Below are positions 34,223 through 44,900 of a DNA stretch of 64,000 bases, piece after piece. Within the stretch, counting starts at the first letter, position 1. Each line of letters begins with the position of its first letter. A program made the position numbers and the translations under genes. Origin of the DNA: Bacteroides graminisolvens DSM 19988 = JCM 15093 (GTDB taxonomy: Bacteria > Bacteroidota > Bacteroidia > Bacteroidales > Bacteroidaceae). The DNA lies in NCBI RefSeq assembly GCF_000428125.1, contig NZ_ATZI01000008.1, forward strand, positions 1 to 64,000, in the 5' to 3' direction. The notes beneath the pieces are model-generated. The model worked only from the letters and a program-made list of their open reading frames with translations. It had not been told where the DNA came from and ran no database searches.

Positions 34223-35806
34223 ATGAAAAAGGTAAAAATGATAATATTAGCAGCTCTGTCTGTGTCGGCTCTGACGGGCATACAGGCTCAAACCTTATAT
34301 GATGCAAGCAGGCTTTTGGATAACGACCTGAACGGAACTGCCCGTTTTGTGGGTATGGGTGGAGCGATGGGAGCCCTTGGAGGCGACATTTCTACCATGG
34401 GGACTAACCCCGCAGGTATAGGTATTTACAGAAGTAACGATGCCATGATTTCGTTTGGCTTTAAAAGCCTCAATACGGAATCGAAGCTGGGCAGTAGCAA
34501 GAACGAAACGGATAAATTCCGTGGTTCATTTGATAATCTGGGATTTGTATTCTCAAATAAGATAGGTAATCGCACGGCCTTGAAATACGTAAACTTCGGT
34601 TTCAATTACCACAAAGCCAAATCTTTTGATAAGGATATGGTGATGGGGGGAAACTACAATGTTTCACAAACTCAGCAGATAGCCGGTTTAGTAAATGCAA
34701 ACAGTGCTTACTATGGTGAATACTTATCACCGGAAGTATTATTAGACAAAAATGCATTTAATTTTGGCGATGTACCTTGGTTAGGTGCTCTGGCCTATGA
34801 ATCTAATTTGATTGTTCCGGGCCAGAATCAGAAATACAATCCTTATCTGCTGAATGGTCATTCGGTTGATGGATATTACAGATCCAGAGAACGCGGACAG
34901 ATTGCTGCTTATGATTTTAATGTTGCGCTTAATTGGTATGACCGAATTTATTTGGGTGCAACTTTAACAGCTTATAGTGTGGATTACTCAAAGAGTAGTA
35001 TTTATCAGGAAACGTTCTTATCGAATAATCAGGATGATGGCAATTACGCATTACGTAATTATTACGATTTGGATGGTTCGGGCGTTGATTTTAAATTGGG
35101 TCTTATTGTGAGACCATTTGAACAGTCGCCTTTACGAATAGGACTAGCTGTACATACGCCTACTTTCTACAATTTGGAAGAGAGAAATTCATCGTATTTA
35201 GATTATGATACGTATAATGAAACTGAGGATAAGTTCTTGAAGGGTACTACTTACACGCAAAATCAATATGGTGATGAAATGGAAGGAAGTACCAAGTATA
35301 AACTTACCACACCGTGGAAATATAACTTTAGTTTAGGATACACCATTGGCCAATCAGTAGCGTTGGGTGCCGAATATGAGTACAGTGATTATTCGACTTC
35401 TAAACTTGAATATGATGATGGAGTAAACATGGACTATGAGAATTCTACCATCAAGCAATCGTTAAAAGGAGTGAGCACAGTACGTTTGGGTGCTGAAATT
35501 AAATTATCTCCCGAATTTAGTTCTAGAATTGGCTACAACCATATTAGTGCGCCGATTAAAACTACGGCCTTCAAAGAGCTTAGCGTAAATGCTATACGTA
35601 CGGATACTGAATTCTCAAACAGTAAATCGAGAGATAATTACACGATTGGTTTCGGTTATCGGGGCTCTTCTTTTTATGCTGATTTAGCTTATCAATATAG
35701 TACGTACAAAGAAGATTTCTATGCGTTTGACAACGTTGATCTACCGGCTACTAAAATCACGAACTCAAACAGTCAGGTGTTAATGACACTGGGTGTGCGG
35801 TTCTAA
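34223..35806 (+). CDS. OmpP1/FadL-like outer-membrane protein
   Basis: The product has 527 residues with signal peptide (MKKVKMIILAALSVSALTGIQAQ). The N-terminus has the FadL/TodX hallmark: ARFVGMGGAMGALGGDISTM then GTNPAGIGIYR. The rest alternates strands of a beta-barrel and ends in an aromatic residue (LMTLGVRF), the usual signal for barrel insertion. The family transports hydrophobic compounds across the outer membrane. It lies 60 nt after the Ser/Arg-rich gene and may share its transcript. Confidence 0.85.
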   Translation: MKKVKMIILAALSVSALTGIQAQTLYDASRLLDNDLNGTARFVGMGGAMGALGGDISTMGTNPAGIGIYRSNDAMISFGFKSLNTESKLGSSKNETDKFRGSFDNLGFVFSNKIGNRTALKYVNFGFNYHKAKSFDKDMVMGGNYNVSQTQQIAGLVNANSAYYGEYLSPEVLLDKNAFNFGDVPWLGALAYESNLIVPGQNQKYNPYLLNGHSVDGYYRSRERGQIAAYDFNVALNWYDRIYLGATLTAYSVDYSKSSIYQETFLSNNQDDGNYALRNYYDLDGSGVDFKLGLIVRPFEQSPLRIGLAVHTPTFYNLEERNSSYLDYDTYNETEDKFLKGTTYTQNQYGDEMEGSTKYKLTTPWKYNFSLGYTIGQSVALGAEYEYSDYSTSKLEYDDGVNMDYENSTIKQSLKGVSTVRLGAEIKLSPEFSSRIGYNHISAPIKTTAFKELSVNAIRTDTEFSNSKSRDNYTIGFGYRGSSFYADLAYQYSTYKEDFYAFDNVDLPATKITNSNSQVLMTLGVRF

Positions 35807-35856
35807 TATATTTAATGTCACAGTTTTCATAGCAATATAATTTTTTTTAGTGTCTA

Positions 35857-35891
35857 AACTCCGGAGGCGTAACAACCTTCGGAGTTTTTTT
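35857..35891 (+). terminator. Intrinsic terminator
   Basis: An 11-bp stem (AACTCCGGAGG with one G-U pair) and 8-nt loop are followed by seven T. It ends the FadL-like gene transcript. Confidence 0.75.
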
Positions 35892-35988
35892 GCATGAATA
35901 TAAACCAGCAGTTGGATGTTATTAAAATAATAACCATTTTTGTAATTGCAAAGGGCATTGTTGCAACAGTTTGCATTAAGAAAAAAGC

Positions 35989-36600
35989 ATGAATAACCTG
36001 AATCGTGAATCATCCGCTTCTGATAGAGATCTTTGGCAAGCTTTTTTAGCCGGAGACAGAGAGGCTTTTGCCCGTTTGTTTCACCTGTATTCTGATGCCA
36101 TGTATGCCTACGGCAAGAAGATTACTCCCGATGCCGAACTGGTCAAAGACACTATTCAGGATGTTTTTGTGAAGTTGTATCAAAACAGAGCGAACCTGAG
36201 TGAAACCGATTACGTGAAAGGGTATCTGTTTATGGCAATGAAAAGAACACTGCTGAATAAAATGTCAAACCGGATTATGTTGTCTATTGACAATGAAGAG
36301 GATGTACGCTTTGAAATTGATCTCATCACACAGCAATCTACAGCAGATGAGGAGGAATATAGTGAGGAAGACAGACAACGCCTAGCGCGTGCACTAAAGG
36401 AGCTTACTCCCCGGCAACGCGAGGCTGTCTATCTGTACTACATTCAGGAAGTGCCACTCAGTGAAATTCCTGATTTATTGGGCATGAACTATCAATCGGT
36501 ACGCAACCTGCTGCATCGGGCAATGCTTAAGTTACGACAGTCTGTTTCTACTTCTGAATTAGGAATTTCTCTCGTTTTACTCCGATACCTTTCAGAGTGA
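35989..36600 (+). CDS. ECF sigma factor (FecI type)
   Basis: The product has 203 residues. Region 2 (AFARLFHLYSDAMYAYGKKI, DTIQDVFVKLYQN) and region 4 (ELTPRQREAVYLYYIQEVPL, NYQSVRNLLHRAMLKLRQS) are clear. Such factors work with FecR anti-sigma proteins and SusC transducers in Bacteroides. The matching fecR and STN-bearing susC lie 9-10 kb away at the other end of the minus-strand locus. The 3' end overlaps the GH65 gene by 53 bp on the opposite strand. Confidence 0.85.
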   Translation: MNNLNRESSASDRDLWQAFLAGDREAFARLFHLYSDAMYAYGKKITPDAELVKDTIQDVFVKLYQNRANLSETDYVKGYLFMAMKRTLLNKMSNRIMLSIDNEEDVRFEIDLITQQSTADEEEYSEEDRQRLARALKELTPRQREAVYLYYIQEVPLSEIPDLLGMNYQSVRNLLHRAMLKLRQSVSTSELGISLVLLRYLSE

Positions 36601-38578
36601 GTTTCTTCCAATGAGACGGGAGGGTGCCGCGTTTTATTTGTTTCACGCCGCTGTCGGTGATTTCCAGACCGCCAAACCCCATCAGTACACTTTGTAATAC
36701 GCCACCTGCTCCTGTTGCAAAATAGGGATTATCACCTCCTTTTGTCTCGGCAATCACCCTGAAAGGAGGGTTTAGATTAGGTAAGTAGGCATCTTGAAAG
36801 AAATGCCAGGCTTTATCGGCCTCGCCCAAACGGGCATAGAGCAATGAAAAAATGGCTTGGGTCATGGCAGGGGTGTTTTTCTCGGGCACTCTCACGGAAT
36901 AGAATTCCAAATCTTTCTTGATCTGCTGCGGGTCGCGTATCAGGTTTAACGGATAGGGCAGCAGGTTAACATCTGCTTGCTTGATGCTTTCTCCGTTATA
37001 CGTGCGATGTTCTTTGGTTACTCCATCGGCAAACTGATAGAAACTGAGCCGGGATGCCAATGTTTCCCAATCGGGATTTGCAGCTTGTTTGAGTATGCGC
37101 GCTGCTTGTGCTGCGGCTTGTAAGTTAACCTTAGCCACACCGTTGGTGAAGGCGTCATCGTCAACATTCTCTGCCCACTCATCGGCAGCTACTACATTCT
37201 TTATGTGAGCTTTTCCGTCGGCCTCGTATTCGGCGCGACTTAACCAGAAGTTGGCTGTTGCCTCCAATATGGAGAATCCTTTTTCGGCCAACCACTTTGT
37301 GTCTTGCGTAACACGGTAATAATTCCATGCTGCCAGTGCCACACAGCCTGAAATGTGATGTTCAAAGGTGCCGGCCAGGGCCCAGACGGGAGTCTCTTCA
37401 AATCCGCTGTCACTGCTTTCCCATGGATACATGGCGCCTTGGTATCCGTGTTCAAAAGCGTTCTTTTTGGCTGTCTCCAACCGGTTGTAACGGTAATCAA
37501 TCAATGATTCGGCCAGTTTGGGTTGTAACATCAACAGAGCCGGGAACATCCAGGTGTCTGCATCCCAAAAAATGTGTCCGTTGTATCCTAAACCGGATAA
37601 TCCCATGGGGGAGATGGAGAGGGCGGAGCCTTGGCGTACAAAGGAATAGAGGTGATAAATCATGCTGCGGATGTCTTGTTGTGATTGGGCATCGCCTTCT
37701 ATTTCAATGTCGCTCTTCCACAATTCACTCCATTGTTGTTTGTGCATCTGAAGCAGACGGTCGCATCCTTCTAAACTGGCGAAGACGGTGAGTCGATCGG
37801 CTTCGTTGATCGGATCGGGGTGATGGGCGCTGGTGAGTGTTGACCCTACCACGCAAAAACGATATTTCTCTCCGCTCTTCAACGTTTTGCTAAATCTCAT
37901 GTAGTGACTGTTGTTGTTGGGGGTGCTGTGAATAACACGGGGTTCTTCGCCGGCCTTTTCGGGAAACAGAAACGATGAGGATGCACAGATTTTCAGTTTG
38001 CCTGTGGGACTCATGGCTTGGGTCGACATCAGTTTAACGGAAGCATGCTTGCGGTTTATTTCGTTGTAATACATTTGTCCGTCACGAAATGCGTCCGGGG
38101 TTTCGTGTATGTTGGTTGCACTGATGGTAATATCGGCATGTGGGGTTATCTCTATTACCAGCAAGGCTGAATAGGGGAGTTGACGCAGCGCGAGAAAGGA
38201 GTAAGTCACTTCTGCCTTGTTGTCGAAACGAAAGGAGGAGCGGTGAATGGCTTCTTTCATGTCTAACTCTTGTGTGTAGGAGCTGATGTTTTCCATCCGG
38301 AGTGTTTGTCCGTCTATGCTGAGGGTTGCGTTGAGCATGTTGTAACCATTGAGGAAGTTACTAACTCTTCCCCGGCCGTATTTGTCATAACTGCCTGCCA
38401 ATACTACCTGACTGGTGCGTAAAGGTTCGGGTGACGATACAATGCCCAGCATACCGTTGGCCACGGTAACTCCGTAATAGTTTTGTGGGTTGATGTGGTT
38501 AACTTTGATGCTCCACGGATCTTGTGCAGAGGCGTGCGCAGCAAGAAAGACGAATAAATAAATGATGTATCTTTTCAT
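36548..38578 (-). CDS. Glycoside hydrolase family 65-like enzyme, periplasmic
   Basis: The product has 676 residues with signal peptide (MKRYIIYLFVFLAAHASA). An N-terminal beta-sandwich (about 20-270) precedes an (alpha/alpha)6 barrel with the GH65-type segment IFWDADTWMFPALL and the general-acid region ADEWAENVDDDAFTN (Glu near 466, aligned with the DEYH..VDNNAYTN motif of GH65). Family members cleave or phosphorolyse trehalose, maltose or kojibiose; a secreted form is more likely a hydrolase. It is 3 nt from the GH13 gene, last in the susCD operon. The exact linkage it cleaves cannot be read from sequence alone. Confidence 0.8.
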   Translation of the reverse strand: MKRYIIYLFVFLAAHASAQDPWSIKVNHINPQNYYGVTVANGMLGIVSSPEPLRTSQVVLAGSYDKYGRGRVSNFLNGYNMLNATLSIDGQTLRMENISSYTQELDMKEAIHRSSFRFDNKAEVTYSFLALRQLPYSALLVIEITPHADITISATNIHETPDAFRDGQMYYNEINRKHASVKLMSTQAMSPTGKLKICASSSFLFPEKAGEEPRVIHSTPNNNSHYMRFSKTLKSGEKYRFCVVGSTLTSAHHPDPINEADRLTVFASLEGCDRLLQMHKQQWSELWKSDIEIEGDAQSQQDIRSMIYHLYSFVRQGSALSISPMGLSGLGYNGHIFWDADTWMFPALLMLQPKLAESLIDYRYNRLETAKKNAFEHGYQGAMYPWESSDSGFEETPVWALAGTFEHHISGCVALAAWNYYRVTQDTKWLAEKGFSILEATANFWLSRAEYEADGKAHIKNVVAADEWAENVDDDAFTNGVAKVNLQAAAQAARILKQAANPDWETLASRLSFYQFADGVTKEHRTYNGESIKQADVNLLPYPLNLIRDPQQIKKDLEFYSVRVPEKNTPAMTQAIFSLLYARLGEADKAWHFFQDAYLPNLNPPFRVIAETKGGDNPYFATGAGGVLQSVLMGFGGLEITDSGVKQIKRGTLPSHWKKLTLKGIGVKREKFLIQK

Positions 38579-38581
38579 GGC

Positions 38582-40282
38582 TTAGTCTATTTTATATATA
38601 CCGATTGATAGGGGTTGAACGTGAAGATGAAGGTTCTTGCCCCGCAACTTTACGATCTGCCCCTGGTGGCTGTTTTCATTGATAATTGGAGTGAGTTTGC
38701 TGAACGACCGATTGTATCTTCTCACGGTTTTAATTTCTTTGCCCGATGGGTTTATGCAGATCAATATGCGCTGGTTTCCTTTTCTTCTTTCGTAAACCAA
38801 CGGGTAGTTGTTCTTCCCTTCTTGCCAAAACTTAATTTCGCTGCGACAGGCCAAAGCGGGGTATTCTTTGCGAAGTTTTAATAGCCGGCGGGTGTAGTTG
38901 AGAAGTGAATGCGGATCGTTCTCTTGTTGTGCTACGTTGGGACGGTTGGCTGACGAGTCAACCGGCAGGTAGAAATGTTCGGGCGATGCAGTCGAGAAAC
39001 CGGCTCCGGCACTGGCATCCCATTGCATCGGGGTGCGTGAACCGGCTCTGTTTCCCTTTGACAAGAGGCTTCCTTCTTTGTTGGGCAACCCGTCTATGTA
39101 CTTCATTCCGATTTCATCTCCATAATAGATAAGAGGTACGCCGGGCAATGTGAGGAAGAAGGTCATAGTTGTTTTTAACTGTTCCATGCTGTTTCGCCTA
39201 CCGCTGTTGGGACGCTGAAAATCATGATTGGATGTAGGGATGCAGATGTGTCCTTTGTCACCAATTACCCGAATGCAATCGTTGAGGTAGCTGATAAACG
39301 GATCGGGGTTACCAACGCCTTTCAAATCGAAATAACACGTATCTCTGCGGTAGGTACCTACTTCGTTAAACATCATCTGGCTGTATCCGGTGTTACCGAA
39401 GCAGATAATAAAATCCATCATAAAACCTACCTGAATGGCTTTTTGGGGGTTGCTCCATTCGGCTAATAATATTCCTTCGGGATACAGACTTTGAAAATGG
39501 GTGCGTATTTCATGCCACAAATAGGTGGTGCCTACTAAATGAGGATCATTCTTGACCAACGATCCTGCCAAATCAACCCGAAAACCGTCACAACCCATCT
39601 GCATCCAGTAATCCATGATGTGTATCAGTTCTTGTCGGGTAGCGGTAGGTCCGGGAGCGGTAACGGGTTCTTCCCACGGATGGGAGGGGTTGGGTTCTCC
39701 GTATCCGTAATTGAATGCCGGCTGGCAATCAAAATAGTTTTTACGGTATGTGCCGTTGCGCTCAAACTTGCCCGAAACAAATCGGTCGGGCCGTACGGTG
39801 GAATCATTAGTCCATATATAACGGTCGGAATAGGGATTCGTTTGTTTTTGTTGGGAATATGTAAACCAGGGCGATTGATCGGAACTATGCCCTGCTACCA
39901 AATCGAGTACAACTTTCATTCCTCGTTCATGAGCTTCTTTAAAAAGCGTCCTCATATCATCGTTCGTACCGTAACGAGGAGCTACTCTGTAGAAATCAAT
40001 AACGTCATAACCTGCGTCCATGAAAGCTGAATGGAAACAGGGATTTAGCCATACTGTATTGCAGCCTATCGACCGGATGTAATCCAAACGGTTGATGATA
40101 CCTTGGATATCTCCTATACCGTCTCCGTTACTATCTTGAAAACTTTGCGGATATATCTGGTAAAAGGAGGCATGCTCTATCCATGCGGGCAAAACAAAAT
40201 GTGTGTCTTGGGCATTGGTTTTATGTACGGAGAACAGACACAACAAGATGCCAAGAATGGTTGGAGAAAGTCTCTTCTTCAT
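38582..40282 (-). CDS. GH13 alpha-amylase family enzyme, periplasmic
   Basis: The product has 566 residues from ATG at 40282, which starts signal peptide MKKRLSPTILGILLCLFSVH; the longer frame adds 17 unlikely residues. The GH13 motifs are intact: LDLVAGHSSDQSPW, nucleophile Asp in GFRVDLAG (near 236), acid Glu in LLAEWSN (near 272) and transition-state Asp in TSNHDFQRP (near 352). GNRAGSRTPMQWD near the end of the barrel recalls trehalose-synthase or oligo-1,6-glucosidase-like subgroups. The product probably trims imported alpha-glucosides before GH65 acts. Confidence 0.85.
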   Translation of the reverse strand: MKKRLSPTILGILLCLFSVHKTNAQDTHFVLPAWIEHASFYQIYPQSFQDSNGDGIGDIQGIINRLDYIRSIGCNTVWLNPCFHSAFMDAGYDVIDFYRVAPRYGTNDDMRTLFKEAHERGMKVVLDLVAGHSSDQSPWFTYSQQKQTNPYSDRYIWTNDSTVRPDRFVSGKFERNGTYRKNYFDCQPAFNYGYGEPNPSHPWEEPVTAPGPTATRQELIHIMDYWMQMGCDGFRVDLAGSLVKNDPHLVGTTYLWHEIRTHFQSLYPEGILLAEWSNPQKAIQVGFMMDFIICFGNTGYSQMMFNEVGTYRRDTCYFDLKGVGNPDPFISYLNDCIRVIGDKGHICIPTSNHDFQRPNSGRRNSMEQLKTTMTFFLTLPGVPLIYYGDEIGMKYIDGLPNKEGSLLSKGNRAGSRTPMQWDASAGAGFSTASPEHFYLPVDSSANRPNVAQQENDPHSLLNYTRRLLKLRKEYPALACRSEIKFWQEGKNNYPLVYERRKGNQRILICINPSGKEIKTVRRYNRSFSKLTPIINENSHQGQIVKLRGKNLHLHVQPLSIGIYKID

Positions 40283-40313
40283 TGTTTTAGGGTTTGGTGA
40301 GTGAAAGATAAAA

Positions 40314-40373
40314 GCTACAAGCCGCTGCATCACAGTCAGCTATTGACAGGCACATGATGCAGCTTCTTGTAGC
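40314..40373 (-). promoter_or_regulatory. Intergenic hairpin between susD and GH13 gene
   Basis: Two stem blocks (8 and 9 bp, separated by a small internal loop) pair GCTACAAG (40314-40321) with 40366-40373 and GCTGCATCA (40324-40332) with 40355-40363. A moderately T-rich stretch follows on the minus strand. It may lower expression of the enzymes relative to SusCD or protect the susCD mRNA end. Confidence 0.55.
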
Positions 40374-40415
40374 CGGAGATTTTTTACTTAATAAGGGTAG
40401 CTTATAAAAATAAGC

Positions 40416-41978
40416 TTATTGATATTGGTCGTTTTGTTTCAACTGCTCATTGGCTTCGAGAGCACTCAGAGGTATGGGCAATAAAATTTTGTATGGTTCC
40501 GACGCCGGCTTTTCATAACGGGCTTCGCAGTAACGGTTGAAACGAACCATGTCGTTGCGGCGTGACGGACCGTCCCAATAGAACTCATATCCGCGTTCAT
40601 TGTATATCTTCTCGAGTGTAAGCTCTTCTTTTTTGTAGGTGCTCACGTGGCGTTTGTTTCTCAGTTCATTGATGTCAGTCAATGCACCGTCCACATCTCC
40701 CGAACGGAACTTCGCTTCTGCTCTCATCAGATATACATCTGCCAAGCGGTAGTACTGAAAATCATTTTCACTGTTGCTGCCATAGGTTGAAGTGGGGTCG
40801 GGTGCGTATTTTACTACACGTGCGCCTTGGGCTTCGGTTGAATTCTGTACACTGAATTCGGGCGTGAAGATGAGTTTGCTTCCGCTGCGCGTAAGCAATT
40901 CGCTGCCGTTTGCGGAGTATTGCTGACCAACGAGTATGCCGAGGTTAAACCCAATTTGACTTTTTAACCGGTTATCTTGATAACGAGGGTCGGTGGTGTC
41001 CCATGTAGCCAGGAAGGTGGGAGTGGTACAGCAACCGTTCCACATGCTGGTAAAGCTACCGAACTTCTGGTTATAGTGCAGGGTGATATTTAACCAGGGA
41101 ATACCTTTCAATCCGATGGCATTGTTAAAGATAATAGGCAGAATGGTTTCTGTGGCATCAGATTCTTTCTGATTGTCGGCCAGATAGAGTTTCCAGAAGT
41201 CGGTAGACAGGGTATACTTTCCCGAACCGATGATGTCATCACAAAGATCAATGGTTTCTGTCCACTTTGATTGTCCGTCGGCAAAAGTAGGAGCCGTGCC
41301 GGTATACACCTGATAGTTGAGATATACTTTGGCCAGCAGCAGTTGGGCCGCAGCTTTGGTTATTCTGCCATAAGGTACCTCACCCTTTTCTTTCAACTGA
41401 GGAATGATGGTTTCCAGTTCCGTGATGATGCGGTTCAAGGCTTGTTCCCGTTCCAAGATAACAGGTAGTTTGGAATAGTCGGTCTCCGTATATTCACGCA
41501 TGGGGAAATGGCCGAAACAATCCATCAGGTGGTACATGCACAATGCTCTGATGAAAAGAGTTTCATTCACATAGTTCTTTACCTCTTCGGTTTGTTCCAG
41601 TTTGGTGAGATACTGCAAAGCCACGTTGCACTTGGTGATTCCCAGCATAAAGCTGTTCCAAGTGTTTTTAATATACGTATTTTTGCTGTCGTATTCATGC
41701 GTGAACAGGGTACGGTAGTTGGAATTGTTCCAATCGGTTCCGCGGGTAGGAAACACCATTTCGTCCGTCAGACTTTCCAGTACGAGCCAAACGCCACTTC
41801 TGCTTTGTAAATCACGCAGGTAAGCGTAAGCAGGAGCAACAATGCTGCCGGCATTACTGGTATCGGATATAGTCTCTGACTCGTCTTGCTCATTTAAAAC
41901 TTCTTCTTTCAAATCGGTACACGATGTAATGCTAAGAAGAGTAAGGGCTGTATATAGTATAATTGCTATTTTTTTCAT
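40416..41978 (-). CDS. SusD-like surface glycan-binding lipoprotein
   Basis: The product has 520 residues from ATG at 41978; the signal MKKIAIILYTALTLLSITSC ends in a lipobox Cys followed by TDLKEE, acidic as in surface-exported lipoproteins. It has the SusD layout: TPR helices early (LFIRALCMYHLMDCFG) and the RagB/SusD C-terminal region (YYRLADVYLMRAEAKFRSGD, then NERGYEFYWDGPSRRNDMVR). It caps the SusC pore and binds substrate. It begins 16 nt after the susC stop. Confidence 0.92.
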   Translation of the reverse strand: MKKIAIILYTALTLLSITSCTDLKEEVLNEQDESETISDTSNAGSIVAPAYAYLRDLQSRSGVWLVLESLTDEMVFPTRGTDWNNSNYRTLFTHEYDSKNTYIKNTWNSFMLGITKCNVALQYLTKLEQTEEVKNYVNETLFIRALCMYHLMDCFGHFPMREYTETDYSKLPVILEREQALNRIITELETIIPQLKEKGEVPYGRITKAAAQLLLAKVYLNYQVYTGTAPTFADGQSKWTETIDLCDDIIGSGKYTLSTDFWKLYLADNQKESDATETILPIIFNNAIGLKGIPWLNITLHYNQKFGSFTSMWNGCCTTPTFLATWDTTDPRYQDNRLKSQIGFNLGILVGQQYSANGSELLTRSGSKLIFTPEFSVQNSTEAQGARVVKYAPDPTSTYGSNSENDFQYYRLADVYLMRAEAKFRSGDVDGALTDINELRNKRHVSTYKKEELTLEKIYNERGYEFYWDGPSRRNDMVRFNRYCEARYEKPASEPYKILLPIPLSALEANEQLKQNDQYQ

Positions 41979-41994
41979 GTCAGTAATATTTTTG

Positions 41995-44900
41995 TTAGAA
42001 GTCAATTGATACACCTAAGCTATAGCTGCGCGCCATGGGATAGTTGGTCCACCCGATGCCCAGTGCGGGAACGCCGTTACTGGTTCTGTTGGAGTTCACT
42101 TCGGGGTCATAACCCGAATATCCGGTGATGACAAACAAATTGTTTCCGGTAAGGGTGAAACGCAGGTTGCTGATGTATCTTTTGTTTTTCAATGGAACGG
42201 TATATCCTAATGTGGCGCTGCTTAACCGCAGGTACGAACCGTCTTCAATGTAACGACTTGAATAATCGAGCACATTGTTAAACGCTTCATTGGTTTGGGT
42301 GGCGTGCACCGTGGTGTTGCTACCTTTGGAAAACATACTCAGGTTGTCAATCACATTGGCTAGGTTGTTGTAAATGTCATTGCCTACCACACTGTTGAAG
42401 TAGAGACTGACATCGAAATTCTTCCAGGCAACGGAGGTGTTGAAGTTCAGAGAGAAGTCGGGTTGCGCATTGCCTATGCACTTCTCAACCACTTTGCCGT
42501 CGGCATCTTTTTCATAGATACTTTTCCCGTTTTCGTCGAATCCGAGGAAGTTATATCCCCAGAAGGTTCCAATAGGGTATCCGCTCTTGATGATTTGTGA
42601 AGAGAATCCGGTAATGCCCGGACCGCTGGGGTTACCTGTGGTAATGGACGACATGGGCAGGTTTTTCACTTTGTTCGTGATGCTTGAGAAATTGACTCCT
42701 GCATTCCAACGCCAGACTTTTGTATCAATGATTACTCCATTCAATCCAACTTCAAAACCATTATTGACAATTTTCATATCAGGCACGTTGCTCCACACTT
42801 GTGTGGTGGGTGCCGGAGAAATAGAATATACTTGCAAAAGCACATCCTTGGTTGTTTTCGAGAAGAAGTCGAACGTTCCACTCAAACGATTCTTCAAAAT
42901 AGCGAAATCGAAACCGATGTTTATTTGTTCGGTACGTTCCCATTTCAAATCGGGGTTTGGAGTACGGGTTAGGGTAACTCCCTGAGTGACGGTTGTTCCT
43001 CCGTCGAGCACGGCACCATCGGTACTACCTAGTTTGATTTGAGATATCTTATTGGGAATTTCCTGATTACCGGTTATACCCCAGCTCAGACGAAGCTTTA
43101 AGTTATCAAATACGTTGAGGTTCTTGATAAATTGTTCCTCACTCATGCGCCATGCAAAGGCGGCCGACGGGAAGAAACCGTATTTATTGTTTTCTCCGAA
43201 CTTAGTTGAACCGTCGACACGGAAGTTTGCAGTAAGCAGGTATTTGTCGAGCAGGTTGTAGTTCACACGACCGAAGAAAGATTGCAATTCGTTGACTGTT
43301 ATGTTTGAAGTTCCGGTAATATCGGTGTTTTTTCCGAAAGATAAATCATACAGGTAGTCAATGTTATCGATGTCAAAACCTGTTTCCGAGAAGCCGTACC
43401 AATAGTTGCGGAACTTCTGGTAAGAGTGACCCGCCAATAAATTGAATTTATGTATGTCTTTTACCTTGAAATCATAAGTAAGATAATTCTCAATCAAGAA
43501 ATTGCTTGCTTCAACGTTGTTGATGTTGGCCGTACCCTTGTCGCTCATATAGATAAGCTGTTTATCCTGGGTTACTTTTCTGCTGGCTTTAGTTTCGTCA
43601 AAAGCCACGTTCATTTTATACTTCAGCCCTTTCCAGAGATCAAGCGTACCGGTAACATTGGCCAAGATTCGGTCGGTTTCCGTGTTATCATTGGTCAGAT
43701 CAATCATGGCAACCGGGTTTCGCACATCCTGACTCTTCTGATAGTAAGTTCCGTCTTCGTTGAAGATTGGGTAGGTAGGATTAACTTTCAGCGCGGTGAG
43801 CAACAAGTCGCCTTCGTAACCACCCGATTGTCCGAGCGGAGCCCGTTTATCTTTTGTACGTGTGGCCATCAGGCTCGCTTCAAACAACAACTTGTCGTTG
43901 AATGTTTTCTGACTTAAATAAAAGCGTCCGGTGTATTTCTTCATACCGCTTTTCTTGATGATACCTTCCTGATCCTGGAAGCTTAATGAAGCGCGATAGT
44001 TTCCTTTCTTGCCTCCTCCGCTTACTGCCAGGTTATGATTGTGCGATAAGGCTGTGCGGAATATCTCATCCTGCCAGTTGGTGCTTGCGCCACCATCATC
44101 AATGGTAATTCCTTTTTCACTGGCAAATGCCCGATACTGATCAGCCGAGAGAACTTCGTATTCATTGGGCAGTTCGGAAACACTGGCATAGGCTGAATAG
44201 GATACTTTCGCTTGTCCTTCGGAACCTTTCTTCGTAGTAATCATGATCACTCCATTGGCACCTCTGGCTCCGTAAATGGCTGTCGCAGATGCGTCTTTCA
44301 GGATGTCGATGGATTCAATATCATCCGGATTTAGAAAGTTCAACGGGTTTTTGCTTCCGGTACTTCCGATACCTGTGGTACTTGCACCCGATGGTTGCAA
44401 ATCGTCTGATGCATCCAGCGGCACTCCGTCAACAACATACAGCGGGTCCTGCCCGGAACGGATTGAGTTAGAACCGCGTACGCGGATGGTTACGCCTCCA
44501 CCGGGTTCGCCTCCGTTGTTTGTGATGTTAACACCAGCCACACGTCCCTGAATAAGTTGAGAGGGTGAGCTGACCAGTCCGGTATTAAAATCTTTAGCTT
44601 TTACGCCCGAAACAGAACCGGTCAGGTCGCTTTTCTTCATGGTACCATAACCTACCACCACAACTTCGTTCAGCAACTCGGCATCACTTTGCATCTCGAC
44701 CTTCATTTGTGATTGGGCTTTCATTTCAAGTCTCTTGTATCCTACATACGAGAATACAAGGCTTTTGCCTGCCGGTACGTTCAACGAATATTTTCCGTCA
44801 ATATCGGTTATTGTTCCGGAAGTTTCACCTTTTACTTGCACATTCACACCAATCAGGGCTTCACCATTTTCGTCGAGAACCGTTCCCGACGACAGCATCT

